A stretch of DNA of 64,000 nucleotides from the NCBI GenBank assembly GCA_037367355.1, contig CM074696.1, forward strand, positions 3,410,001-3,474,000, written 5' to 3'. This DNA comes from Neoscytalidium dimidiatum (taxonomy: Eukaryota > Ascomycota > Dothideomycetes > Botryosphaeriales > Botryosphaeriaceae). This document shows, one piece after another, positions 40,081 through 52,056 of this stretch. The notes under the pieces are model-generated. The model saw nothing but the letters and a program-made list of their open reading frames with translations, was not told the DNA's origin and did no database searches. Positions within the stretch are counted from its first letter, which is position 1. Each line of letters opens with the position of its first letter. A program made the position numbers and the translations under genes.

Positions 40081-43000
40081 TCACATCCTCCAGCGCCGCG
40101 TTTCCTGATCGCAGAAACACTGCGCAGCCGGCAAACATCGTGCCCGCTACCCTGCCGGCCGACATGCTTGGCGTCGACCTGCGTCTTGCAGCTGCTGCGT
40201 CGCACACCGGCCGCTGCCCCATCAGCCGTTCCCCGTCTTACGCGCAGCGCACGCTCACCACCGCACCGCACCGCGCATGGAGCGCCGTCTGGTGTGCGAC
40301 CCGACTTGTCTGCCTTCGTTCCGTCCTGCCGCCCCCGTGCCTGCGAGTCCAACCCAGGGTCGGGAGGAAGCGCCCAGCCCCATGTGACGCCTCTCTCTCA
40401 ACGCCATACGCGCCAGCACATATTAATCCACCAGGTAAATAAGTGCCAGTGCGGCGTAGGCCCAAGGCCCAGTTGTCCACGGCCCCAGGACCAGCGCGGG
40501 CCGTTTTGGCGTGCTTTTTTTTTTTCATAACGTTCCAATCCCCAGCGCGCTCTCATCTCCGCCCCTCCGGCATGTGCAGGAGAGGCCTGGCCTCGGCCGC
40601 GGCATCCACAACGAGACTCGCGGAGTGCGGGACTGTGGTTCAGGCACAGGCGCAGGGACAGCACAGGCACAGGCACCACCTGCCAACCCCCATCCTCAGC
40701 TCAGGAGAAACGATCCATCTGCCCATCCCCGGCGAGCTAGCAACGCATCCTCTCTCTCGCCCAAATTTCGGCAGCACGGTAGCGGCCAGTCTATCCAAAC
40801 CCAATTCGAACCACAGTACTTGTTTTTGGGCCCGTCGCCGCCTCCAGTCCGCCTCTTTACGGTAACCGCTCCGTGCTACGCGTTTCAGGCTGACCAGTTT
40901 GGCGGCGCACAAAGTTTGTCTGGCTGCCTGCCTGCCTCATCAGTGCCTTAATGGTAAGGTCGAACTTCAATTATATCATGTGTTGCCATTTCTGTCCGAC
41001 AAGGCACTACGGCAATGTCAGACCATGGTTCTTCAGGAGCTTCTTTGTGCCAGCCGCACCTGTCAGCCTGCCAGATGCAAAGCCGTCACCGCGATTCCCC
41101 CAACTCTGCACACCTGCGGAAGATCAACGTCGAGTCCAGGCCCTCGTCGACGCGTTCCTGGCTGTCTGCTCATTGTCTAGCGCCAGGGCCACCGTTTGAC
41201 TGGAGGTGATTTCCCACCCTTAGTCGTGCATCCGCTTCCCCATTGTCCCCGAGCGCTCGGGCGTGTTGCCATCATTCGGCACCCATTCTTTCTCAAGCTT
41301 CTTCCACACGATGCCTCAACGCCCCGTTCGTATCTTCGCTGCGGCTCCCCAAACGGATCGGAGCATCTGACGGTCATTTCGCGTGTTTCTGGCTCGTCGA
41401 CCGGATCTTCACTGCCTGGTCACGTTGTCTCAAGGAGCGGTCCGCAGGTCAAGATCGCCACGACTCGCCTGCACATTCGTCATGCAGTGGATCAACTATT
41501 CTTAGGAGGCGAGTTCCACCTTGCATCGCCTCGAAGAACAACAAACGTACGTGTTCATCGCGTAAGCACTTGCATGTTCTTTGTTTCTCCCTCGCCGAAG
41601 ATGATCGTATTGAGAGACGATCTCTCATGCTCTCTCGCCATGCATTCTTCCCACGACGACGGCCGACTATTGACATGACTAGCCCAGTTAATGGCATGGC
41701 AGATTGTGACATTCATCGTAGTTGCCTTATGGCGCTTTTCGGCCGAGTGGTTTATCACCAATCACTACCAACATCTCACACGAACTCCAATGAAATTAAA
41801 CTATCTATGTACGCCACCGCTGCCAAGAACTTCTAGATCTGAACTACAGAAGCGTTACTATCCCGTAATATTGTCCTTGGCATCGGTGGAGATGCATCGT
41901 TAGCTATGTCCCGCAGGTAAGTGATTTTCAGGTATGCCCGATATTCAGCTTTGCCCCAACCTCCTCTACACCTGTCAACGAATCGTCTCTTTCTACGCCC
42001 TCTATACTCCCGTCTGTTATAATATCACATCAACTATTATTTTGCATGTTCAAACCTTTTCAAATACAAAGATATCCACCTACTGTGTCTGTTTTAGCAA
42101 AATGACATCCGGCCATAGATAACAATAATTTCTGGATAATCTTCATGCGTCGCCTTCGCCGCAGCCCAGAGCCTTGTTCATCATCACAATGCCGTTTTGC
42201 GGTACAAATCCCATACCTTGTTAATGTCGCATTTTCCACGTCAAAGAAGTTCCACGTAGAAGCCGTTGATCTCCAGCCTTGGCACCATTTAGCAGCTTGG
42301 TTGGCTCAAGTGCCCAAAACATTTACGTTTTAGAACGCATAGCAAAGCCGATGTCACAAGCGCTCTAGCCCAAACACCATATGTCTCTGCCATCGCGTCC
42401 CATTCTCGCATAGCACACAGACGTCACGCCTCCAGCTTCCGATTCGCTACCAACATCCAACAAGCCCTGCTCGAGATGCCCGTCGCGTCCGACAGGTCAG
42501 TATGCTCGTTCTCGCCGCTCGCTCCCCGTCCGGCTTGCGTCACGAAGTTTCGGGCAGCCGCGGCGGTGGCATGAACTGAATTCCAAAACTCTGAACGCAC
42601 GATACTTCGCTCGCTCCGATAGGACGTGTCAAGGGCCAAGTGAATCACGACGCAAAAGAACCTAAAAACCCTTCCAGAAGCTCCATTCGAAAACGCCAAA
42701 GAAAAGGGCAGGACTTGACTCATCCGTTCGAAACCCGCAAACCAGGATTTTGCTGGCAAGCGCGCGAGGCAACGGTGCGAAAACGTATCTTTTTTGTTGG
42801 TAGGTTCTTTTCGCTGGTAGCCAACCGGAAGCACATCCTACTGCCGCCCTACATTCCGCATTCCCGCCCACCGCGTCCGTCGTCCCGACCACCCGCCGGA
42901 GCAAAGAGATGGGACACGCATGCAGCGCATCCCGAGCCTTCTCCTAACAATCGCGGCGGCGAAAAAGAAAAGAGACATGACCCGTCGTCAAAACTACCAA

Positions 43001-44677
43001 AGACAAGATTATTACACAGCAGACGGCAGGAGCCGTCGCCTTCCCGGAGTCGACCCTCTCAATGGTGAGCGAGTAGAAAACACGAGTGACCACGGGCAGT
43101 CTGTTGGTGGATGACGCGTCATCTACTCAGAAAATGTGCTCAGCATTCCTTCCTTCCCCTTCCTTCGTGCCCGCCGCTCCCCCTCCACCCACTCCCGTCG
43201 CACATCCGCGACGCACGTGTTTGTTGCTCGTATCATCGACGACTCCCAGACACGAGCATCCACAGAAAGAGAAGAAAGATAAAATAAACCTCTCTCACTA
43301 ATCTCACATTTCACACAATGCCCCATCTTACCGGCAAGGCCGCCACCTGCAAGCCCATTACATCCACATGCGCAAGGACCAAAAAAAAAAAAGGCGTATG
43401 TAGAATAACGCGTGGGGAGAAAAAAAAAAGCAAAGGCAAAGAATTCGCCTAACCAGCCACCATAGCACTAACCAGGCACAACACCTATAATCCACGGCGC
43501 CGAGCCCTGTAGACTCCACGCTTAAGGCAAGGTAGCCAAGCGAACATTTTATTTCATCCCCACCTTTCCCACCCTTCCCGCCTGGGACGTGGCACCAATA
43601 GTCGCGTCAACCAAGCCGCCCCGCCCCTCATTGGCGCGCAATCCTTTCCGCGAGCCCCAGTGAGGAAAGGGCGGGAAGGGCGGTCGCTTGAGCGGTCGGC
43701 GTTAAAGTAGAGCAGGGCTCGTGATTCGAAAGCGGTAAGGGGGAGGAGGGAAAAGAGCCTCGTGAGGGAGGGGTAAATCACAAGGTATGTAGATAAAGGC
43801 GGGGAGGGATGGGTGGGGTCGCGGAAGGATGGCGAGGTACAGTAGGTCAGGCAAGAGGCGAGACAAGGCAGAGCAGCCGATAAGCAGGCATGTCGTAGGA
43901 GTGGCTTGCTTCCTTCACCCCCCCGGAGTGCCGTAAGGCTGAATTTGCTTGGCGGGCATGAATATTTTGTGGTGGTGGCTGTCGCAGGAATCTACCTAGT
44001 CAGTGGCATTGCGTCGTGCATCGTGGGTGTGTGTGGAGAAGGCCTCAGGTTTGTGTGGATCAGAAGCTTCTCAATCCACTCCTTTGCGGCTGACGCGACT
44101 GAATCGAAAAATGAATTGGATCTTTGGTTGTGACTGTTCATTCGTCTTGTGTGCCTTTTCTCGTGGGGAGCCGGGGCATTCGTATACGTCCCCGTTGGGA
44201 TTTGTCTTTCCTAGGGAGACGCGGCTTATGCAGCGAAGGATTTCTCTCAAGAGGCTTATGCAACTTTTGCGTGCTTACTAGGTGAGAATCTAGATCCCGC
44301 TGCAGATTCTTTTTGGCATACATGCGAACGGGCATATGTGTGTAAGATTATAGGATATATCCTTTTCCGATTATATCGGCAATTGCTCTTGAGGAAAAGT
44401 GTGGGACTAGTGGCAATGCAGTGAGAATCCTTCGAGTCGCCCGAAGAGGAAGCCCTGGGATTTTGGCTTGCGATCGATAAAGGTACTGTACAAATACATT
44501 CGTACGCACGCTGTCATGAGCAAAGTAAGTAGTGATCCTCCGTCTATCCCACATACATTGCCTTGGCACACATGTGTGCTGATTCTTGCCCATCCGTATT
44601 GTAACCCGACGCCGAACTCCGTCCCTTAATGTGCATTGTACCCATTTGGCAATGTTCGTCGCTTCTAAGCTGAGGTA

Positions 44678-46141
44678 TCACCTCACAGGCGCGACGTAAT
44701 CATCCTCCGCTGGCGAACTTGAGGCTGTTTCGATCTTTCCAACCTCATCATCGCTGGAGCTGTCTCCATCGACACTCTCAGCCTCCGGCATCGTCCCCGC
44801 CTTCTCCGGATCCTGCATAGAATGCACCGTGCCCTTCCTTCCTAGAAAATCTTCGGTGCGCAGTCCCCTCACCTCTTCCGGATTCACCCCACGCAGCGGG
44901 TCCCCACGGTTCTTGCGCTCTTTGATATACTCGCGGACTGGGCACATAGCGGCATCACGGCAAGCCTCCTTGATATCACTACCGCTCATGCCTGCGGACA
45001 CGCGGACTAGGTAATCAAGGTCGAAATTCGCGGAGTCGATCTTGGTGTCCTTGAGGATGAGCTTGAAGATGCCACGGCGCTGCTGGGCAGAAGGGAGAGA
45101 GACGGGAAATTTCTTAGGCATGCGACGAAGGATTGCCTCATCGATGTCCTGGATGCGGTTGGTAGCTCCCAGGATGCAGATGCGTTGAGGCATGCCGGCA
45201 GCATTCGTGGACGCGAGGCCGTCCCAGTGGGTCATGAATCTGGAGGGTGTCAGCTACGAGGGTGTATTCCTTCACCTCGCCTTCACTCGAAATACATACT
45301 CTGCCTTAACCATGCCACTAGCCTCGTGCTCGCCGCTTCTTCTTTGGCCAAGCACGGCGTCGATCTCATCAATGAAGACTATGGTAGGTTGAAGCTTGCG
45401 GGCCAGCGAGAACACGGCGCTGACTAACTTATTCGAGTCGCCGTACCACTTCTCCGTCAAGGTCGAAATGTGCAGGTTGATGAAGCATGCTCCGCTCTCA
45501 TGCGCAAGAGCCTTGGCAAGCATAGTCTTTCCGCAACCAGGCGGGCCGTACAGCAACACGCCCGATGGCGCCGAGAGCAACGACGAAGTGTGGCCGTATA
45601 GGTGGGGTAGTGTAAGAGGGTAAATAACAGACTCCTTCAGCTCCTCGATAATGTCTTCCAAGCCGCCGATGTCTGCGATAGAGTATAAGCTCAAGCACAG
45701 GTGGGTATATTCCAAATCTTCATCATACCATCGAATGTCACAGGGATTTCCTCGGGTGCAACAACCTCCATAGCAATAGACTGCTCGTAGGGTGTGAGCA
45801 CCAGCTCGTCCCGGTGCAGTCGCTGCCTGATGCTGTCCTGTTCCTCATCGTCTTCCTCTTCTTGCCTTGCTAGTATGCCCTTCAGCTTGCGGTTGGCGGC
45901 GATGGACTTCTGTCGGGCTTCTTCCTTGGAGGCGGCGTCGGGGTCCAGTCGTGCAAGGAGGTTGCGGACGACAAAATACATTAACACTGGCTACATGTGC
46001 CGGTCAGTATAGGCCCGAGAGCGGCGGCGGTGGGCGTGCACGCGTTGGGCGCGTGGCGGAGGATGGCCATGAACTTACAGCGGCCGTGATCATCAGCAGG
46101 TCGCCCAGATACGAGTACTTCTTCCATCCTTGACTCGTCAT
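44678..46141 (-). CDS. MSP1: Msp1/ATAD1-type AAA-ATPase, outer mitochondrial membrane
   Basis: Four exons (46079-46141, 45729-45990, 45300-45672, 44678-45239) give 419 residues. An N-terminal membrane helix (about 14-30, with [15 protein letters not shown]) is followed by a charged coiled linker ([19 protein letters not shown]). One AAA domain follows: [14 protein letters not shown], Walker [14 protein letters not shown], pore loop KWYGDSNK, Walker [11 protein letters not shown], sensor [10 protein letters not shown] and Arg finger RRMPKKF. Msp1 extracts mislocalised tail-anchored proteins from the outer mitochondrial membrane (family knowledge). The acidic C-terminal tail ([17 protein letters not shown]) extends past the yeast protein. 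It is divergent from TIM21, with starts 260 bp apart. Confidence 0.93.
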
Positions 46142-46400
46142 AGTGTGTTCGAGAGGGTGCGCTAAGGCGTATGCGCACGAGTGTTTATGTACAGGGCGGC
46201 GATAAGAGTAGCAAAAGGTGAACGTGAATGGCACCCAGCGGCGACTAGGACGCAGGTGTTGCCGCGGGCGGCGGTCGGACGTGGCTGGTGCACAACTGTG
46301 ACGGGCGCGAAAAGCCGGGGTTCGGCGTTTGCGTGCGGAGCTTCGAGCCTCAGAGCTTCAAGCTGCCGCTGCCTACACCTCACTACACTTCCTCGCAATC
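46142..46400. promoter_or_regulatory. Divergent promoter MSP1/TIM21
   Basis: The 259 bp between the two start codons must drive both mitochondrial genes. No specific binding site is asserted. Confidence 0.5.
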
Positions 46401-47321
46401 ATGGCCGCCACCCTCCCGCGCCTTGCGCGAGCCTCGTCAGTCGATGCGCTAATACTGCCATTGCGAATTACAGCCGGTCTGAGAACGAGCAGGTCAGCAA
46501 TCTCATGTAGACGGTACGCAACCCAAGGCAGTCTCGGCGGCGCGTCCAAAAGCTCCTCCACCCGCCGGCAGGTCACGGTCGCCAACGACGATGGACGAGT
46601 GCGGTGGGGCGACCTTACCGCCGGCGAGAAGGTCGCTCGCTCCACACAACAGTCGTTCAATTTCTTAGTCGTTATTGCTGGAATCTTCGCGACCGTACGC
46701 TGCGGACCCTCTGCAGCCCGCCCAAACATTTCTGACAGTGCCAGGGAGCCGTTGGCTACGTCATATATACCGAAGTCCTCTCTCCAGAAGGCACCACGAA
46801 TCAATATCATCGTGCTCTGAGGAAGATCAAAGAGGACTCAAGATGTGTGGAGCTACTTGGAGATCCGAAGAAGATCGTCGCCCGCGGGGAAGAATTTCAT
46901 AGTCGCATGGCGAGACCATGGTCAATAACGTATGTGGTATCATGTCGTTAGTCTGTGTTTCTTGACTGACTCCACGTCAGGTCCAGAAAAGAAAAGGACC
47001 GGGCGGAGAATGATCATCTATACTTTCGCTTCTACGTACTGCCTCCAACCTTCGGTCTATAACATGGGGAGCTTATTCTGGAACAGGTCGATGGTCCTCT
47101 CAATAAAGGTACTGTCAATGTACACATGGTGCAGAGGCCCGGAGAGTCAGAGGCTCAGTATCAGTCCATGACGCTCGATGTTCCAGGCAAGTAGAGAAAT
47201 CGCTCTGCTGTGAAGTAATGCTTATGAACTGCAAGGTCACAAACGCATAGTCCTGGAGGATGCGGATGCGTGGGCTCCCCTGAAAAAGAAATCGAAGTTC
47301 TTTGGAGTCCGCTGGTGGTAG
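46401..47321 (+). CDS. TIM21: Tim21, TIM23 translocase subunit
   Basis: Five exons (46401-46694, about 46745-46929, 46981-47035, 47087-47186, 47236-47321) give 239 residues. An Arg/Ser-rich mitochondrial presequence (about 1-45) is followed by a membrane helix around SFNFLVVIAGIFAT, then the intermembrane-space domain with YVIYTEVLSPEGTTNQYHRA, CVELLGDPKKIVARGEE and GTVNVHMVQRPGE. It ends KKKSKFFGVRWW. Tim21 links TIM23 to the TOM complex and to respiratory supercomplexes (family knowledge). Intron 4 is GC-AG: GCAAGT at 47187, ending CAAG at 47235; only this junction restores VPGHKRIVLED. Intron 1 has two acceptors 6 nt apart (ending 46738 or 46744). Confidence 0.9.
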
Positions 47322-48261
47322 GTGAAAGCTCTATCGTACCATTCACCAAGTCGCCACAGCCAAAGTTTGATGCCGGCAAACGCCATTCACCTTACGTATC
47401 TCAAACATATCAGGTGCATATCACCGACGACTCTCTACGAACCACATCTCTTTAGGAAGATGTCGGCACAATGCCGTGGATTAGGGTGCTCCAACAGGCT
47501 CAGGTCTTAGCAAGAACTTTGCCTTGCAATGTCAGCCATCAGGGCCGGCGGAGGATAAAGCGCCTAGCAAGTCGCAAGCAGAATCGCGAGTAGCTTTTTG
47601 CGGTGCGCTGCCGAGTTACACCTTGTTTGCTGGTTGGGTGTTGGACGCAGCCTTGCTGTTGTAGGAAGAGAGAATCAGCGCTGTTCCCGAGCTACTGAAA
47701 GTGTCTAGAACGAAGGTGCAGAAGATCGAACCGTTTTAGCGGAGGGCCCGCAAAGAAGAAATCGTGCTCCAAGACAAATACCAAGATATAGTCCGCTATT
47801 TAGCTACAGCTAGCGATGCTCGTTCTCCCTTCTAGCTTTAGCTTCGCCAGCATGCGAGGACTTATTCATATTTATTTCCTGGTCCCAACCTCGCTCTTGC
47901 CTTTAGCGATTCTAGCAGGGTCGACTTCGGCGTCATTCTACTTGATGCTCTTCCCTCTTTCGCGAGTGCTCCTACCTCCTGGGGACAGGAGTTTCGGGTA
48001 CGCGGTGGCTCCAGATAAGTAACTTTCTCAGTATTGAGCCAGAATGGAATCGCGTCCATGCCAAAACTGACTGACAAGATTGAATCCATCCCGACTCTAT
48101 TCCTCCCCCTCTTTTCCTCCCTTATTTCCCTACCCATCCTTTCACTCTATTATTACAGCCTCTTGCGAAGGGCGATCAAGGCTCTTCCGCATTCCGTCCC
48201 AACACTCAACTCAACACCATTTGCAAGCCCCGCGAAATCGGCCTGCATCGGCAGACTCTCG
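47322..48261. other. Intergenic / 5' leader of the next hypothetical gene
   Basis: No recognised gene. The pyrimidine-rich tract at 48090-48158 followed by TTACAG looks like the 3' end of a leader intron. Confidence 0.45.
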
Positions 48262-50524
48262 ATGCAATGGGCGCCATTTTCGCCAATGGAATTGCCGCAC
48301 GCCAAAAAGAAACACTCATCTCTTCTCGTCGGTTCTGGTTTTACTACCGATCTTCCAGATTCAGGAATCCTACTTAGAGATCGTCTCTACATATCAGAAA
48401 GTGTAAGCGACGGCGCCTTTTCACCCGAATGCTCTCCCCCGTCACCGGACCGCACACCGTCGGCAGACCGATTCCCAGACTTCGCTCGAATCCACAGTCA
48501 TCCCACAGATACCTCGCTGTTAAGTGAAAACGAGAGAAAATCGTCGGCCGAATGGGAACAGGGGCATGTGAGAGCAGTCAGCGAACGGTCTCAAAACTCG
48601 GATTGGTTTGTCCCGCCAATATCCAATCGACACCAAGTCAGCGATTGCTCCGGTGCCGAGTCTCTAGGACATTCCGGTAGTCCCTCCATATCCAGCATCG
48701 CACGGAGGATCGTAAGGGCCGGTCCTGACTTGAGACTTATCAACGCCAGCACAAATGCTATTGCAGAAAAGTTCGGAGGCCCAAGGAGGAAGAGTATTGC
48801 AAGTCTGGCGAGCCTCAAAAAAGTGAAGACATACGAAGAGCCCGTTGAGGAATCATTCGCTCAGCATCTAGCCGAGAGACGTGACATTGCTACGCTGCCC
48901 GCTAAGAACCCGGATTCTACTGTAAAGGTATCGAAGCCCGCACTTACCAGTCCTTCATGGTTGCGGGCATTGAGAAAGCATGACTCTGAGCCGAATAAGT
49001 CAACGCCATCGTCACCAGAACCAGTCCCAACTTCTCCCCCGTCCGTGCAGCACCTTCACTTCCACTATAGAAGCGACGGCAACTCAAACATGCCCTACGC
49101 GTCTACGGACGATTTCCCCAGCGATCTTTGCTCACCCGCAGGAAACACCTCAAACGGATCAATTGAAATCCAAGGAAGATACCCAAGCATGAAATCACCC
49201 TGCGGAGCCTCGAGGCCAAGGAATCCCTATTGGAAAACTTATACTGGTCGCCCTACCAAGGACAGACCCCTAGCCACCTCCTTCTCTTCACCGACCTCGT
49301 ATGGATCTTCCGCACAGACTCCCGGCCCAGTGTCTGACGAGGGCCGGAAACAGGTCTCGCAGGAGCCTCTCGGGAAACCTCCGAGAAAATCATACAAGCG
49401 CTGGATGTGGCGCGGACCGATGACTTCCAGTGATGCGCAGAGTATCGCAGACGTTATCGAACCTTCTGAGCTGCATGCTGTCAGGCCTACGTTAGGCCCA
49501 GAATGGCGTATGTTCTCGATCAGATTCATTTACGAGCACTAATGGTGAATCAGCCGCAACAGCAACCGCACCTCCCCTACCACCAACGCCCAAAAGGCGC
49601 ACAAGGTTCGGCTCCACGCAAAACAGATCAAGTGAAAAAGACACTCCCATTTTCCTGCCATTACCCGTCAACCCAAGTGATCTCAAAGATACCACACTGT
49701 TCAGCCCCGATCCCATCGGTAACCGACGGGAAGCAAGTTCATATTTCGCCATCCCCGAGATACCCAAGCTATCCGTGTCTCCAAAGCGCTACAACGCCGA
49801 TTTCATTGGCACAGCGCTTGGTGGCATCTCGCCCCCACCTTCGCCACCAACATCAGAGACGCCCATTCCTAGATACGCTCATCGCATTAGCAGCTCCGAA
49901 ACCGCATCTCATAGGGAAAGAGGCGATTGCTTTCAAGCCATGGCGCCTTCGAACCGTTGGACAACAGCGAGGAGCAGAAATATATCTCAAGACTTCATTC
50001 CTCCGGGGCTCACTCGCGTCAACACACCGCCAAGTTTCGGTACCCGTTGCGCATCAAGGGGCAAGATGTCCGGCTTCTTTTTCGAAGGCTCGACCCCAGA
50101 TGGCGGCGATCGTGGCGGCAAACAGCAGCACAGCCGATTCGCAGACCCCCAGCGACGCCATGATCGTCGCAGCAGCGGCCACTGGGATAGCGACGCCGTG
50201 CTGATGAGCCAGACACCCATCGAAGAGGTTGGCGACTGGGACGTGCCGAAGGCGCTGGCCCCCACGCGTGAGCCAGATCCCGAGAAGGCCTGGTTCAGGG
50301 TAAGGATGGACCAGATCCTGGCCGAAGACTTGTCAAAAATTGAGAGGTGTACGAATGCTGGAGATGGGGGAGTGGTTCCAGGGAGGCTATTTTCGTGGGA
50401 TGTGCCGGAGCATTTGCCCGGAAGTCCGTTGTGCCCGCTTAGTCCGAAGCATAAGAGTGGTGGAAAGGGGATTTGTGTGTATCACGGGAGGAGAAAGACG
50501 CAGAGAAATCTTGCTGGGGATTGA
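48262..50524 (+). CDS. Large disordered hypothetical protein
   Basis: Exon 1 to 49507 and exon 2 from 49554 are joined by a 46-bp intron (GTATGT, branch ACTAATG, acceptor AATCAG), giving 738 residues from ATG 48262. The same frame is open upstream (ATG at 48058), but those codons come from a pyrimidine tract ending TTACAG, so I prefer the later start. The protein is Ser/Pro-rich with proline-directed motifs (SPPSPDRTPSADR, SPEPVPTSPPS). Short conserved-looking blocks are GGPRRKSIASLASLKKVKTY and EPDPEKAWFRVRMDQILAED. Some fungal polarity or signalling scaffolds look like this, but no domain is recognised. Confidence 0.62.
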
Positions 50525-51151
50525 TCGATGTTTGGTGGAGTGACCCGTGAGTGGATGGTGGATGCGCCGAAGATTGTATGGCGGACTCTCAGTAGACTTA
50601 GAGCTAAGAGTAAAATTGAGGGCCTTGGAATCTTTGCAGAAAAAAAAAAAAAATGCTATGAGCATTGGTTGGCTGTACTAACGATAGCAAAGGTTTATTG
50701 GCCTTCTCAAGTGTACATGCCTTCAGCTGAATATGTCCGTGGAATAATATGACGCAAAAGGTATCACTCCTATAACATGAGATATATGCTGGTGTAAAAG
50801 GACGATAAGTACGAACCGAGCCTGATGGGGTTCGTGATCGACTCTGTCACGCTTGAAGCCTCATGATCGTCCACATTGACCACGCCTCCCTATCCTCTAT
50901 GGTATCTTGATCTCAAAAAAAAAAAAAAAAAGCCCAAGCACAACGATAGTTTTCCACCGAATGAAGTACCACTCATCGCAGTGTTGACCCCCTTCCTTCT
51001 CTCTCGCATACATGCACCAACACCCTTTAATCCTCCAGACCCAGTAAATCCGCCCAAGATGTTGCCCGGCCCCAAAACCAACGCCTTCGACCCAGCGTCG
51101 ACCATATTCCGCCCGGGCATTCGACCATTCTTTCCCCCTTAGTACCCCGGC
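50525..51151. other. Convergent spacer with A-tracts
   Basis: Holds A14 (50640-50653) and A17 (50915-50931) tracts. No gene recognised. Confidence 0.5.
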
Positions 51152-51735
51152 TCACAGCCTCGCCGCCTCCCACTCCCTCCCCGCGACCTTCAGCCCCTCC
51201 TCCCCATCGACCAGCACGCACCAGCCCTCGCCGTGCCCGCCGTTCCTGCCCCAGAAGTCGTCCGCGATGACGGCGCCCGGGAACGCGCTCTCGGCGTAGG
51301 CCAGCACCTCGGCGTCGAACGTGCCGGGCTGCAGCCACACGGCGCGGATGCCGGCCTCCTTGGCCTCCTTGAGCAGCTGCAGGGTGACGGGCGGCGGGGT
51401 GATGACGGAGAGGGAGGTCTCGGTGGGGGACGGGAGGGCGGATGGCGAGGCGGCGGTGGGGTGGGTCTTGTTGAGCGCGGTGATGGTCGGGGCGCGCGGG
51501 TTGAGCGGGGTGACGGGGAGGGAGTGCGTGAGGTACCAGACGAACACTGTAGTGAGATCGCGGTGTCAGCCGGTTTGCGGGAGCTGGGGGAAGGTTTGTG
51601 GCTGCGGTGGGGGGAGGGACGCAGAGAGGAATGGGGTGTTGCCGGACCTTTGTGGCCGAATTTGGCGCGGTCGGAGCTCGCGCCCGCGACGGCGAAACGC
51701 GGGGAGCTGAAGAAGGTCTTGAGCGCGGCTTCCAT
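51152..51735 (-). CDS. CoA-binding domain protein (YccU-like)
   Basis: Two exons (51648-51735 and 51152-51546) give 160 residues forming one Rossmann-like CoA-binding domain. It begins FFSSPRFAVAGASSDRAKFG, then HKVFVWYLTHSLPVTPLNPR, then GIRAVWLQPGTFDAEVLAYA. The last is the segment that in relatives contacts CoA next to the conserved W-Q-P-G. The family is widespread in bacteria and fungi with no established reaction (family knowledge). A small, complete gene with a 101-bp intron directly after the FGHK motif. The Thr/Pro-rich loop in the middle is longer than in bacterial members. Confidence 0.85.
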
Positions 51736-52056
51736 GGTGGGGGTGGAGAGTAGGAAGCTTCGGATGTCGAGGCGTGGCGGTGAGGAGGGGTGCGCGGGGT
51801 GCGCTGGAAATTATGGTGCTCGGATGCCATGACGTCGTTCGCCGAAGCGGTTGCGTGCGACTCCGACTGCGGAAGGTCGGCCGTGAACTCTACCTCCCCG
51901 ATGTCACGACACAGCCTCAAGGCCTGTACGCCAAGCTGGTTATCTCGGTTGATCGCGGTAGCCTGGGGCGTGCTCAGAGGCAATCTTCCAATTTGGTGAA
52001 GTACTGCCCGTTCGTGCACTCCGATCTGCACCGTTTTCCAAATACACCCCAGCTAT
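51736..52056. other. Intergenic, no gene seen
   Basis: Divergent spacer between the CoA-binding gene and the glycoprotein remnant. Confidence 0.45.

Larger units (their letters stand above)
38080..44677. other. 6.6-kb gene-free region between MSB2 and MSP1
   Basis: The upstream flank of MSB2 and downstream flank of MSP1. Open frames of up to about 250 codons exist (for example 39757-40530 plus and 39326-39883 minus), but they are Ser/Arg/Ala/Pro-rich, overlap each other on both strands and match no family, so I treat them as chance in GC-rich DNA. The stretch 38840-40700 is GC-rich with simple repeats; 41900-44640 is AT-richer. It could contain a very long MSB2 promoter or 5' leader, or non-coding RNAs. 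Confidence 0.5.

Noticed and set aside
39757..40530. 257-codon plus-strand open frame upstream of MSB2
   Set aside because: GC-rich, Ser/Arg/Pro/Ala composition, overlapped by equally long frames on the other strand, no motif and no clear splice structure.
41243..41836. 197-codon plus-strand open frame
   Set aside because: No recognised family, mixed basic/Ser composition and overlapping alternative frames; no support beyond openness.
43318..43452. 44-codon Lys-rich small frame with a good start context
   Set aside because: The start MPHLTGKAATCK faintly recalls class III alcohol dehydrogenases, but the rest is two A-runs giving poly-Lys; no partner exon found.
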